Of a stretch of 64,000 bases of DNA, positions 1 through 12,062 are shown piece after piece (position 1 is the stretch's first letter; each line of letters opens with the position of its first letter). Where the stretch lies: positions 3,025,275 through 3,089,274 of the forward strand of contig JAJEKV010000020.1 of assembly GCA_021234155.1 (NCBI GenBank), written 5' to 3'. The position numbers were made by a program, and so were the translations under genes. Below the pieces are notes generated by a model. That model was not told the DNA's origin and made no database searches. It worked only from the letters and a program-made list of their open reading frames with translations. This stretch comes from Isoetes taiwanensis (lineage: Eukaryota; Streptophyta; Lycopodiopsida; Isoetales; Isoetaceae).

Positions 1-77
1 GAAAAAAGGGATCGAGAATAGCAAACAAAGCAAAACGAGACAAAATGGCTGAGGACACAAAATGGAAATAACTGAAG

Positions 78-840
78 GCCCTCAAAGGCACTAATGAGAC
101 ACTAAGAATCTATGACAAAGAGCGAGTATAGGCCCCCATAAGGGCATCCATGAGAACCACTGAGAACATATGAGAATATTGAAGTAAAAGAACAAGTAGA
201 GCAACAACAATAAATAGCAAGGACTAAAATTCATGAATGTATACCCACATACATCACTGATCCAAGCGAATTTTCAACGTAGAAACAACGATAGGGACCT
301 TGAGATTCAAGAACAATCCAGAGAACTGGACCAAAGAACCCATTATGGTGAGAGAAAGATGGAGAAAGATGGGTGCTATATGACATCGTCGGAAGAAGCA
401 GAGTGAAGAGAACAACTCGGTGAACAACATGCAAATTTGGTTGACGAGGGTAACCCGATCACTGAGACCAACAAGAATAAAAAAGGCTAAGCAACTGTGT
501 CAACATAGTAAAACGACATAATGATTGGACACCGCCAGGGCAAAAAAGCACTATGATGAGACAAGAGGCGGGCAAAGGAGGGAGTCAAGACAATAGAAGA
601 GCCAAGACATTTCAAGAGATAAAATGAACAAACAAAGAGGAAAGGGACAATATGCAAAATGAAAAAAGAGAGGAATGCGAGATTATAATGAAATGGATGG
701 AATAAGGGAAGGAGCTAAGGCCACAAATGCAAATAAAGCCCTCGAAGGCATTCACGAGAAACTAAGAATCAATGGTAAAAGAGAAGAGTATGGGCCCTCA
801 TAAGGGCATCCAAAGAACAATTGAGAACATATGAGAAACA
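78..840 (+). repeat. Pair of diverged direct repeats (about 78-175 and 738-840)
   Basis: Both blocks read 'ccctc(a/g)aaggca ... actaagaatc ... gggccc ... cataagggcatcca ... ttgagaacatatgagaa' in the same order. The copies are about 660 bp apart and differ by many substitutions and small indels, so the duplication is old. Nothing suggests a coding function. Confidence 0.6.
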
Positions 841-2883
841 AGCATGCACTTATCTACCTATACATACATCTAGAAACAAAGCTCAAGAATCTTAGAGCAA
901 AAAAAGGGAAGCAAAGCAAATGAAATGGATGGAGAAATGGGATAAAGAAAAGAGGCACTAGAAAACCGCTCTGAAATGGAAAGGCGAGGGAAATAAACTG
1001 GGCAATCGAACAAACTACAACTGAAAAGACCAGGGAAAAAATACGAGTGAGAGGATGTGCAAGTGAACAAATTACTGCTGAGAAATCATGAGACAAGAAT
1101 GCTAAGAGCAATCAGACAGATGGGACAACTCAGGACAACTCGGACAAGCAGAGCAGTGTAACGACGTATGGAAGCAACTCAAGCACAACCCGGACACCAT
1201 AAGAGCTCAACGAGACAAATGGAACAAAAGTCAACAAAAAGGGAATAATGGACGTCATGTAGTAAAGACAACGAGTAAAGGCAGTGGAAAGAAGCCAATG
1301 AACCAAAAGAATTGAAGGGGCACATGGCTCGGTGGTCATCACAAGTACAAGGAACTAGCCACATAAAGGAATATAAAAGAAATTTGCAACTAAATGTCAC
1401 AAGCACCAATGCAGCAAGAATGCAATAGCTCAACCCATACAAAATACAAACTGAGATATGGCACTGGCAAAAACCATGCATAAATGAGCCAAATGATTCT
1501 AGCAAATACCACCAATTGTAAAACTCCTGCAAAACGATCAAATGCAAGCGACCACCATAAATGGTACCAATAGACCAACGACGGGGAAATCTGAGATCCT
1601 AAGCAAAAAAGGACCACATCTAAGTATGGAAGCAAAGCGCATTAAAAGGACTAATTGCGGTAGAAAATAGACGTTATGGACCACAACCATGTCTACGAGA
1701 TAGAAAGTGTTGAGAATAACCAAAAGCAACCTGGCATGAACTAACATGAATCACCAACTCATAACGAATGCAGCTATGGAAAAGTTCAAGAGTAGAAAAA
1801 ATGCTAGACTATCCCAAATGGAGAAGGTTATATACAAGATACTGGAAATACCTGACTCGCCTGACAACTCGTGCTAAAGTCCTTAGGTCGAGTGCCAAAA
1901 TGTCAACAAAAAGGGGGCAACCGGCATGTGTTGATTAAATACAGGATATAAGTGAGAAATTGCCAAAAATGCAATGAAGCAACTAAAATGCAAAACTGAC
2001 TTGGCGTAAAAAAGCAACATACAAAGTAGTTAGCACCTTGTTGAACTATGTGGACAAAGAGTTGACAACGATCCCCATCAATGCCCCCTAGAGATGGCAG
2101 CACCCCTTCGTAATGACAAGACGAAAAATACCAAGAAGCCAGTCTGACATTGACCCCTCTAGTCGCCAAGTCAAAAAATGATTCTTATCAGCATCTACTC
2201 GAGATGCCCTCCCCAACCAAACCATAGCTCGAATCTCTCCACACCAAGAACCCTGCAACTAAAACCAACGAAGGCTATAAACTGTCAACATTCGCAAAAA
2301 GAGGGAACCATACATGGGCAGGCCACCAAAGGAAAAAACCATCAACTCTGACAAATATACTAATCTAAACATCAACTGGCCCAAGGGAACCTGACAAAAC
2401 CAACATCTAACAACCCTATTTTTACTCACTACGTAACTTACAAAACAAGACGGGGTTCCAAACCTTCAAATCCGAAAGCGAGAGCAAAAAGGACATAAAA
2501 TAGACCACTAAAGAGAGAACCTATCACTCAGACGAACATACTCACTCAAACACGCCAATCACCACTAAAGACTAGTAGGACTAGTCAATTTTAAATGAAG
2601 GTAAACAAGAAATAAGATAGGCGACAAGAAGATACAGCAAGAAAGGAAACAGAAGCAAATGAAATGGATGGAGAAATGTGATTAAGACAAAAGGACCAGA
2701 GCACAACAAATCAGAAGATATCGAGGAATCAAAAACCAAACGAAGGGGACATCGTGAGATACATGGAGTAAGAACAAATAGAGCAATGGGTACCACCAAT
2801 GCAGCCAAGGTTGAATGGGACGAGACATTCATGCAAAAGGGAAGGAAGAAGGAGGGAAAGTCATGAGGTAAGAGGAAGAAGGA

Positions 2884-2930
2884 ATGAATGAAAGAAAGAA
2901 AGAATGAAAGAAAGAAAGGAAGAAAGAAAT
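2884..2930 (+). repeat. GAAA/GAAT-type microsatellite
   Basis: An imperfect tetranucleotide tract (gaatgaatgaaagaaag and so on). It produces a Phe/Leu/Ser-rich shadow frame on the other strand. Confidence 0.8.
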
Positions 2931-4030
2931 AGAGCAAGCATCAAGAGTACCAAATGAAACTAAAGGCCGGAGAGAATGGAGAGAAATGAGCCACTTCTAA
3001 CTAAACCAATGAACCATGTAATCGCATAAATAAATTAGTGATGATGGGGAACCCCATAACCTGCAGAAAGAGATCAACAAATTCCAAGAAGAGAACAATG
3101 TAAAATGGACAAACAAATGAGCATCCCTCAACTAAGAAACCTATGATGCCAAGGATGCTACCCTACACTGCAAAGATAGAAATACATGGAATACCCAAGC
3201 AAAGAATTAAACATACGACTGAAGTCACTTTATGCCCAAATGGATGCTCCCACCCTCAAGTCAAACTAAATGAAGGCGGACAAGGAAAAAGATCAGCAAC
3301 AAGGAGTAGATAAGCCGCCAAATGACAACAAACAACCACAACAATTATAGTTAGCCAAATGCAAACCGACTCAAGGAAAAGAACTAAACGACTCCGCAAA
3401 AACGAGCAATGATCCATAATTTATACACCAACGAATACATACAAGTAAGAAAGCAAAAAAGTATGTGGACACATAAGAGGGTCAATCTAGGGACTGCAAC
3501 ATAGAAACTACGAGGTTGGGCATCATAAAAACGACCGCCCTAAAAAACTGAAAAATGAATAAATAACACGCAGGCCATTGATGGAAAAAAAAATGACAAT
3601 ACGACAACTATCCACCCAACTAAAGATTGACCCAAAAAATGAAACCCAATGAAACACGAAAGACAATCCCAAGGTTGAGTCGGAGGCACACCAAACAAAA
3701 GCTGGAAAAAATGCGACCCCAACTCCAAAAATACAACAACACTACAAGCTAAAAGGACGCACCAAACCAAAACAAGCACCGGTAAACCAACCACGAACCC
3801 CTAGACGACAACGCATCATACATCCAAGCAACACATCGACCAACCGAACAAAAACCAGAAAAGCAACCAAAGAGTACTATGCACCGAACCTAACATGACC
3901 CCTGCAGAAACTAGACATCCAAGGGAACGACAAAGCAAAACAAGGACCGACTCTAGACCCCAAACACCAACGAAAAAGACGCCAGAAACAACAAAGAAAA
4001 AGGAAGAGGGAGGGAAGGGACCAATCTATG

Positions 4031-4390
4031 CACAAGAACTTTTGTTATGAATGTTTAATAAAATACGCATAATGTTTTTAGCACGAGGTTTAATGTTTGT
4101 AATATAAGGGGGCACAAACGACCTATGTGTGGTGTCAAACAACAAGGGAAAGATGAGACAAGAACTCGACTGACCAATCTTAACACCGAAACATAACCAT
4201 GCACAGGGTTCGACCTATGTAAGGACCTTTTACGATTAATGTTTAATAAATTATGCACAAGATCCTTTGTTATAATGTTTAGAACCCGTGATTTAAGGTT
4301 TATAACATAAGGGGGCATAAACGACCTATGCATAGCGTCAAACAACAAGGGAAAGACGAGGCAAGGACTAGACTGCCAAACTCAACATAT
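4031..4390 (+). repeat. Imperfect tandem duplication, unit about 190-200 bp
   Basis: Two consecutive blocks, from about 4031 and about 4221, share 'aatgtttaataaa', 'ataagggggca(c/t)aaacgacctatg' and 'gtcaaacaacaagggaaaga' in the same order. No coding capacity is recognised. The unit could be the remnant of a satellite or a decayed LTR. Confidence 0.7.
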
Positions 4391-5239
4391 GAATTATTCT
4401 AACCATACAAATAAGACCCCGGACATAACCAAACCAAGCCCAGGCACAACCTCTAAGAAACACCATAATTCGACCTAAAACAATACAAACATAAAGCTAC
4501 AACTTTTTAAATCTAGAATTAAGGGATATCGGGAGTCGGAAACCCCATGCAATTTATAGCCCAAAAAATTTGGCGGGGAAACCAGACCCCGGTAACCCCA
4601 AAAAGCAAATCAGCACAGGTCATCATGCGGACGAATCAACGACGACCGACCTCAGATCGATCTGCCCAGATAGCCAATCCCATGTCGATTTTTTCAGTTG
4701 GGTGATGCTAGGGCAGTCGGATGGGTTAGATGCGAGAGAGGCGGGGGCTTGTGATGAAAAAAGAAAGGCAAGACAAAGCGAGAGGTTATAGGCTGGCTAG
4801 GGCACGAAGCGAAAGAGCATGATCTTTGGAAAAAAAAATATATCATAATCGGGCGAAAGCGGGCGACCACAAACATGCACATCCGAGCGAAAAGCATCTG
4901 GGAAAAAACATATTTTAACTGTGGCAGAGAGCGAGGCGACCACCAACATGCACAGACGAGAGGAACAGAGAGCAAGTAAGATTTCACTTTCATTCAGGAT
5001 CGGTTTTTCAAGAAGCACCATCGATTCCATGAGGAAGCGATCATAACTTGAGCCCAATCCACCGACCACAACCAAGGGACCAGATTGCACACAGAGCCAA
5101 AACCTCTCGGTCGAAATTAAAATGATCAATCACAACAAACACGGAGAAGCGAGACGCAATAATTGAGTAGAAGAAATCGAGCGGGGCCACAATGCTAACA
5201 ACACAAATCCAAAGAACGTCCACATATGAATGCGGCGGC
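4391..5239. other. No recognisable gene
   Basis: I see only weak internal repetition: a 'gcgaccac(a/c)aacatgcacag' phrase occurs near 4862 and 4938. The short frames on both strands have no recognisable domains. Confidence 0.4.
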
Positions 5240-5535
5240 ACCACGAGGATATCATTGGAAAAGCATCTTTGAGATCAAAAGCAAAAAGATCTAGAACGAA
5301 TTAACATCAAAGGTGAGAGCCCGCGGATGAATGCAGCACACCACGCAGGCGATATCATTGGAAAAGCATCTTTGAGATCAAAAGTAAAAAGATCTAGAAC
5401 GGAATTAGCATCAAAGGTGAGAGCCACACATGAATGCAGCAGCACCACAGAGGATATCATTGGAAAAGCATGCTGAGATCAAAAGCAAAAGATCTAGAAC
5501 AGAATTAGCATCAAAGGTAAGAGCCAAGCCATGAC
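5240..5535 (+). repeat. Three-copy tandem repeat, unit about 104 bp
   Basis: Copies begin near 5249, 5351 and 5454 with 'gatatcattggaaaagcat', followed by 'gagatcaaaag', 'aaagatctagaac', 'aattagcatcaaaggt' and 'gagcc'. The third copy is slightly shortened. There is no reading frame conserved across all copies, so this looks like a minisatellite. Confidence 0.85.
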
Positions 5536-5655
5536 ACAATTATGTTCTGGGACCAGATCCTCAGGTAGCACCATCGATCCTAAAGCGCAAGTGCCCCCAG
5601 ACCAATCCATCCTATGCATAATCAAGAAGCAGCACCAGTGTAGGAATCAATGTAG

Positions 5656-6546
5656 GGAAAACTCCGTACAACAACAAGATTCAGCTCATAGGAAACGCTG
5701 ATGAGGAATGTAGAAAGACACAAGGCTTTTATGGGAGAAAAGGCCAAAGAAAGCCTGTGCTATAGCAGGCTTTTGCCAAAGAAAGCTTGGATCCAAAGCA
5801 GAGCTGGCGCCAAAACTGGCGTCCCTTTCCCTAGAATGATGGTTCTCTTCTATATAAGAAGAGAACCATTGCAAACGTGGGAGCAGTAGCCATTCTACGG
5901 ATAGGGATCCCCGGAAACCACGAGGCTACGCCGAGATAGGGAAATCTAGGCTCGACCCAGATGCATAAAGAAAGCAGGTTCATGCATATCAGTGAGCTCC
6001 AAACTGCAAGACCGAACCATATGCGATTATCAAATGTGTTAGAAGCCATTCACGGGCCAAAAGTCAGCAAACTATGAAGTCGGAATAGAAATACAAGAGC
6101 ATAATATTGCAAATTGAAGAGATGATCCATAATGATCCTCGGAAGCCACGGGGCTACGCCGAGATAAGAAAAATATATATGTATATATGTAGGCCCGACC
6201 CAGGGGGGCTTCCCCTTGGTGCCCTCCAGAAGCGCCATGTGCTACGCTGGGAAAAAATGCAAAAGCCCATCGGCCAACACTGAACAAAAAGTAAAACCCA
6301 TATAGGAGAGTGAGAGGTGGGAGGGGGGGGAACTCAGTACAACAACAAGATTCAGCTCAGAGGAAACGCCGATGAGGAATGTAGGAAGACACAAGGCTTT
6401 TATGGGAGAAAAGGCCAAAGAAAGCCTGCGCTATAGCAGGCTTGTGCCAAAGAAAGCTTGGATCCAAAAGCAGAGCTGGCGCCAAAACTGGCGTCCCTTT
6501 CCCTAGAATGATGGTTCTCTTCTATATAAGAAGAGAACCATTGCAT
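5656..6546 (+). mobile_element. TRIM-like element: about 216-bp direct repeats flanking about 457 bp
   Basis: Two highly similar blocks (about 5656-5873 and 6331-6546) run from 'gtacaacaacaagattcagctc' type sequence to 'gaagagaaccattgca'. Each contains a TATA-like 'tctatataag' near its end, as an LTR would. A purine-rich run (gagaggtgggaggggggg) lies directly before the second copy, as a polypurine tract would lie before a 3' LTR. The 457-bp middle has no coding potential. I do not see a convincing primer binding site or target duplication, so a plain segmental duplication remains possible. Confidence 0.45.
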
Positions 6547-6558
6547 TCTAGGGAAAGG
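6496..6558. repeat. Inverted repeat hairpin
   Basis: The arms CCTTTCCCTAGAA (6496-6508) and TTCTAGGGAAAGG (6546-6558) are exact reverse complements. The inner parts (ggttctcttc / gaagagaacc) also pair around TATATAA. The right arm is also the left arm of the palindrome that was split by the downstream retrotransposon array. Confidence 0.85.
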
Positions 6559-6561
6559 TCC

Positions 6562-8230
6562 TGTGACGGGCCTGGCCAGTTAACCTTTATGGTAACTGGA
6601 GATCCCATCAATCTCGACCATTGGATCTACTTAAGCTTAAAAACTTAAGAAATTAACTCATGCATCTGCAACAATAACACTTAGGTAAAGAATTTAATCT
6701 TTGTACATATTCTAAGGTTCCAAACATGTACTTGCCCATTACTCAGCAATATCCCCGCACACTATGAATGATCTTAATAATTGTAACTTCAAGCCCATAT
6801 ATAATAATAATAATAGTAATAATAATCAAGTTTATTGAATAGCAATCCACACACTTCCACTCTCGCCTTTCCGAAGCTTGGCTACTTTCCGGAGCATCTC
6901 ACACCTCTGCTTACACCATCAACCACGGGGTTAGTCACATGGACTAAGTGGGGATCGGGGATCTAGGATATATCTTAAAACAATCACCACAAAGCCTTAA
7001 CTTAGATCAATAACTTAGCCTTCACGTGTAGCCTCGCCCACGCAACCTAGGTTACTTAGTCCAACAAGCATAATCACAATGCATAATTACACCAAGCATG
7101 ACCATTGCAACTTAATTCCAACATTAAAACACATATACAATAACCAAGCAATCATAGCATCAACATTGCAACCAATATTCCTCACGGGTGCGAGCAAGGT
7201 CAACTTCGGTACGTCGGGCCGGTGACATAGAGGCGGGGTAACCACGTGTGTACACACCCATCCACGCTGCGTCCAGCATTGGAGGACCACTTAACTGTGC
7301 ATGACGTTGTACCATATGGTACCAACGCCCGATGTTCAAATAATACCATAGCACTGTGCAATAACCACGAGTCTAGACCATCGCACCTAGACTCCGGCCC
7401 CAGAGGTCTATATCAAAGAATTATACTACACATAGATCACAATACTATGAATTCCACCCAATATCAATTAGGCACATTTCCATATCAAATTTACCTTAGA
7501 AATTCCATAATTTACACCTCATGCAACAAAGGAAATCCTCATATAAACATTACTATCTCTACCATGCAACATGCAATGCAGTGCTTAAGCAAAATACAAC
7601 CTTCACTAATATCTTATTACTTTTAACTAGATCAACTTCCTTCAAATTACTACTTATAACCTTAATGACGGTGGCTTCCATAACCCTGCTAACTAGTTTA
7701 TTGAATTGGTTAATATGCTCGCTATCCATTAACCATGCATGCCTATTCTATTCTATTCATGACCATGCTCATATGATTTAACTCCAAGTTTATACTACGT
7801 TCAAAGCAATCATTATTAAATCAACACAGCTATACAAACACTAGAAAACCCCAGGTGTAAGGCTTGATCCCCACGGAATCCCGCTTTTGCTTCCTCCTGC
7901 TCCCAAAGAACGCCTCCCAGATCTCTGCACACAACTCGCTCCTTCAACAATCCATCTGCAATCTATCTCCTTCCAAATGCTTCACCATCACATAAAAGAC
8001 TTCTTTCCCCATGGAAAACTCCTTCCCCCTAAGAAATCAAGAATAATATTGTTGCACTTATATAACCTAGCAATGCCCTTGCATGCATGCATGCATACAC
8101 TTGCATGCATGGACACATTGCATGCATGTATTCCTAGCACATAATCATTTATTTTACCTTGAAAATGCACTCTTATATAATGGCAACGTTACTTACATCT
8201 CAATGTTGGTGCTAGGTTGCTAGGTCCGTT
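6562..8230 (-). repeat. LTR 1 of the array (3' LTR in element orientation)
   Basis: Runs from TGTGACGGGCC to GGTCCGTT on the plus strand. It carries an ATA/ATAATA microsatellite near 6799 and a CATG/GCAT run near 8083. Its last few bases (TACA in the third LTR) are replaced by CTGA next to the purine tract (minus strand GGAGGAGAGATCAGA) that would prime plus-strand synthesis. Confidence 0.8.
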
Positions 8231-10379
8231 CTGATCTCTCCTCCAAAAATTCAACCCATGTCCTCATGGGTGCATCTTAGAACACTCATGAAAAATCTAG
8301 TTTGTATCTCCCTTTGTGACATCTTCATTGGAACAAACTCAACCATTGATCTAAAAAATTTTTTTTTTATAGTCTGCCTCCTTAATTACTCGGGTCTCTT
8401 CCCTTTATGCTTTCACATCTTAATCCTCAATTCAACATACTCCCAAATGAATACAATTTTGTCCCTTAGAACTGACCCATCCTTGTCAAACACAATTGCT
8501 TAGCCTTCCAATCCAAGATGATGCATCTCCAAACTTGAAAATTCAAAGCTAGCTTCATACAAGTAATTTAAGCTAAAGGAAAGATACATATTAGATAGCT
8601 CCAATGCACGACCCTTCTAACTTTCAATTTAACATACCGCCAAGTCTAGAACTAACTCAAATATTATGAGTATACTACATATCCAATTCAATATAATAAA
8701 CATAATGCAGTTAACGCAACTTTTCATAAAGAAGGTACGTGCCATAGAAAAAAAACCCACCATTCCAAAGAGATACTCAGGTCGAACTAGATATGTAATC
8801 TCTTGAGACTTCTTGGGTGGCCAAATCCAAAAAGTAACAAGCAAAATGCATAATCAAGTCCCCCAGTCTGGGTATCTTATAGCTAGGTAACATACTTAAG
8901 TTGATACAAGGGATCCCATAAGAATTATAACCCATGGTACAGAGAATTCCTCTACGAGTTCATCCAATGACATTGAAGTATCCTAGGCTATACACTTGGC
9001 CTCTATATTTAGCCTACTTCCATACATATTACCCCATCACACTGGTTAGTCTTTCAACAAGATTTTATAGGCATCAATTGCCATGAATCTCTTACTTCAT
9101 GTATTTCGTTCACAACTTCAATCCTTTGACTGCATCTTTAATCAAATAATGCAATCACCATCCCTCCATTAATTTACAATCACTTCTAGCATGCCAAATA
9201 ATTACAATACATGGAAGCACCATTACTAGATGTGCTTACAACTCTTTTATTACATTCCAAGATTTTCAAAAATGGCACTTCCCCATGTCTATACATTCCC
9301 CTCTGCCTTTATCTCATGTCTGGGCCTTATCTGACAACTCTTTCGTTCAATTTCATGGTTCACCTACTACCACGATTAAATATGTTATTCCTCTATTCAT
9401 CGTCTTCTTCTTCCTTATCCATAAGATAGATAACATTGTTCAATCTTGGCCAATCAATTCTTCAATCTGCCATAATTTAAGTGTATATCATTCTCTAAAT
9501 ATAAATGCGTAACCTGACCACTTTGTTCCATTAAGCGCTTTCTTATACTTCAAGAAGTTTTTTCAAGGCCAAGAACTTTTTCAAGGCTATCACCGACTAT
9601 TCTAGCCATAACCCTAAGGCCAACAACTTTATAGACCTCAAGTAGGACCATGATGTAACCACGACATTTCCTTCTATGTCACACATCTGCTATTTACACA
9701 TGAGCTTCAATCTGACTATCATGCCAATCTTATTTTATAACCATATCTAAGCTTTCTCAAAACTTGTCTTACAACCACCGTGTTGTAACCTTATCCAACC
9801 ATAGCCTGAATGCTATCAACTTAGCAACTTATTGTTATTTTACCACTAGATAGCAATATATAGATGCTGCCTGGTTTTCTCAATTTTTAGCTTCAAAAGG
9901 ATGCACCTAACATCACATCAAGAATCTTATTCATCCGATATGGTGAGATAAACCTTCCCTGAATATCATAGGCATTATATATCATGCACTGCTTATTCTA
10001 AATTTTTCTTGCCACCAGAGTATGCTACTACGAGATCACATCTACATTATAAGAAGTGGTTACCAAAGTGAAACGCAATACCTGTAACTTAATCTCCCTC
10101 AAGCATCACTTCCATGCTATGCGCACATTGGCAATCCTAAATCAAAGTTAGCCCCTTGATGAAGTACATTTTTCTAGCTTATCTGCTTTGCAGGATAGAA
10201 AATCAACCAAGATTATAGAAATACCATGTAATCAATTTCACATACCTTCATAAAACAATTTGTCACGCCTCCTCTAAGGCCATCATCTCCACATATATTC
10301 AATTGAATACTATTAGCATAATCCAACAACCTCAACTTGAATCTAGACTTTGCTATCATACATCCAAGGATCCAACTAT
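8231..10379 (-). other. Internal region 1 of the non-autonomous element
   Basis: About 2.15 kb between LTR 1 and the primer binding site. The short frames here recur almost unchanged in the next copy only because the DNA is duplicated. None shows gag, protease, reverse transcriptase or integrase motifs. Confidence 0.75.
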
Positions 10380-10391
10380 GCTCTGATACCA
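10380..10391 (-). other. Primer binding site (initiator tRNA-Met type)
   Basis: The plus strand reads gctctgatacca; the minus strand is TGGTATCAGAGC, the usual plant copia-type tRNA-Met(i) complement. It lies 2 bp from the LTR end at 10394. An identical site is at 14224-14235 before LTR 3. Confidence 0.85.
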
Positions 10392-10393
10392 AC

Positions 10394-12062
10394 TGTGACG
10401 GGCCTGGCCAGTTAACCTTTATGGTAACTGGAGATCCCATCAATCTCGACCATTGGATCTACTTAAGCTTAAAAACTTAAGAAATTAACTCATGCATCTG
10501 CAACAATAACACTTAGGTAAAGAATTTAATCTTTGTACATATTCTAAGGTTCCAAACATGTACTTGCCCATTACTCAGCAATATCCCCGCACACTATGAA
10601 TGATCTTAATAATTGTAACTTCAAGCCCATATATAATAATAATAATAGTAATAATAATCAAGTTTATTGAATAGCAATCCACACACTTCCACTCTCGCCT
10701 TTCCGAAGCTTGGCTACTTTCCGGAGCATCTCACACCTCTGCTTACACCATCAACCACGGGGTTAGTCACATGGACTAAGTGGGGATCGGGGATCTAGGA
10801 TATATCTTAAAACAATCACCACAAAGCCTTAACTTAGATCAATAACTTAGCCTTACCGTAGCCTCGCCCCTGCAACCTAGGTTACTTAGTCCAACAAGCA
10901 TAATCACAATGCATAATTACACCAAGCATGACCATTGCAACTTAATTCCAACATTAAAAACACATATACAATAACCAAGCAATCATAGCATCAACATTGC
11001 AACCAATATTCCTCTGGGTCTGAGCAAGGTCAACTCGGCTGATCAGGCCAGTGACATAGAGGCGGGGTAACCACGTGTGTACACACCCATCCACGCTGCG
11101 TCCAGCATTGGAGGACCACTTAACTGTGCATGACGTTGTACCATATGGTACCAACGCCCGATGTTCAAATAATACCATAGCATTGTGCAATAACCGCGAG
11201 TCTAGACCATCGCACCTAGACTCCGGCCCCAGAGGTCTATATCAAAGAATTATACTACACATAGATCACAATACTATGAATTCCACCCAATATCAATTAG
11301 GCACATTTCCATATCAAATTTACCTTAGAAATTCCATAATTTACACCTCATGCAACAAAGGAAATCCTCATATAAACATTACTATCTCTACCATGCAACA
11401 TGCAATGCCCTAATGCTTAAGCAAAATACAACCTTCACTAATATCTTATTACTTTTAACTAGATCAACTTCCTTCAAATTACTACTTATAACCTTAATGA
11501 CGGTGGCTTCCATAACCCTGCTAACTAGTTTATTGAATTGGTTAATATGCTCGCTATCCATTAACCATGCATGCCTATTCTATTCTATTCATGACCATGC
11601 TCATATGATTTAACTCCAAGTTTATACTACGTTCAAAGCAATCATTATTAAATCAACACAGCTATACAAACACTAGAAAACCCCAGGTGTAAGGCTTGAT
11701 CCCCACCTGGAATCCCGCTTGCTTCCTCTGTGCTCCCAGCAACGCTCCCAGATCTCTGCACACAACTCGCTCCTTCAACAATCCATCTGCAATCTATCTC
11801 CTTCCAAATGCTTCACCATCACATAAAAGACTTCTTTCCCCATGGAAAACTCCTTCCCCCCCTAAGAAATCAAGAATAATATTGTTGCACTTATATAACC
11901 TAGCAATGCCCTTGCATGCATGCATGCATACACTGCATGCATGGACACATTGCATGCATGTATTCCTAGCACATAATCATTTATTTTACCTTGAAAATGC
12001 ACTCTTATATAATGGCAACGTTACTTACATCTCAATGTTGGTGCTAGGTTGCTAGGTCCGTT
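10394..12062 (-). repeat. LTR 2 of the array
   Basis: A near copy of LTR 1, serving both as the 5' LTR of the left unit and the 3' LTR of the right unit. Differences from LTR 1 are mostly small clustered replacements and one-base indels. Confidence 0.8.

Larger units (their letters stand above)
1..4030. other. Purine-rich, decayed repetitive region without a recognisable gene
   Basis: The plus strand is strongly A/G-rich over most of this stretch, so the minus strand gives chance open frames rich in Leu, Phe, Ser and Cys. None of these frames has a recognisable motif and all are short. Phrases recur in diverged form, for example around 660, 915 and 2655 (aaatggatggagaaat), which suggests old internally repetitive or retroelement-derived DNA. 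I see no RNA gene, LTR ends or intact coding unit. Confidence 0.5.

Noticed and set aside
231-3794. Leu/Phe/Ser-rich minus-strand frames that look like membrane proteins
   Set aside because: Expected from the purine-rich plus strand; no conserved motif and no consistent start.
10380-10391. tRNA-like fragments at 10380, 14224, 26113 and 51816
   Set aside because: Only 12-18 nt matching tRNA 3' ends next to LTRs; these are primer binding sites, not tRNA genes.
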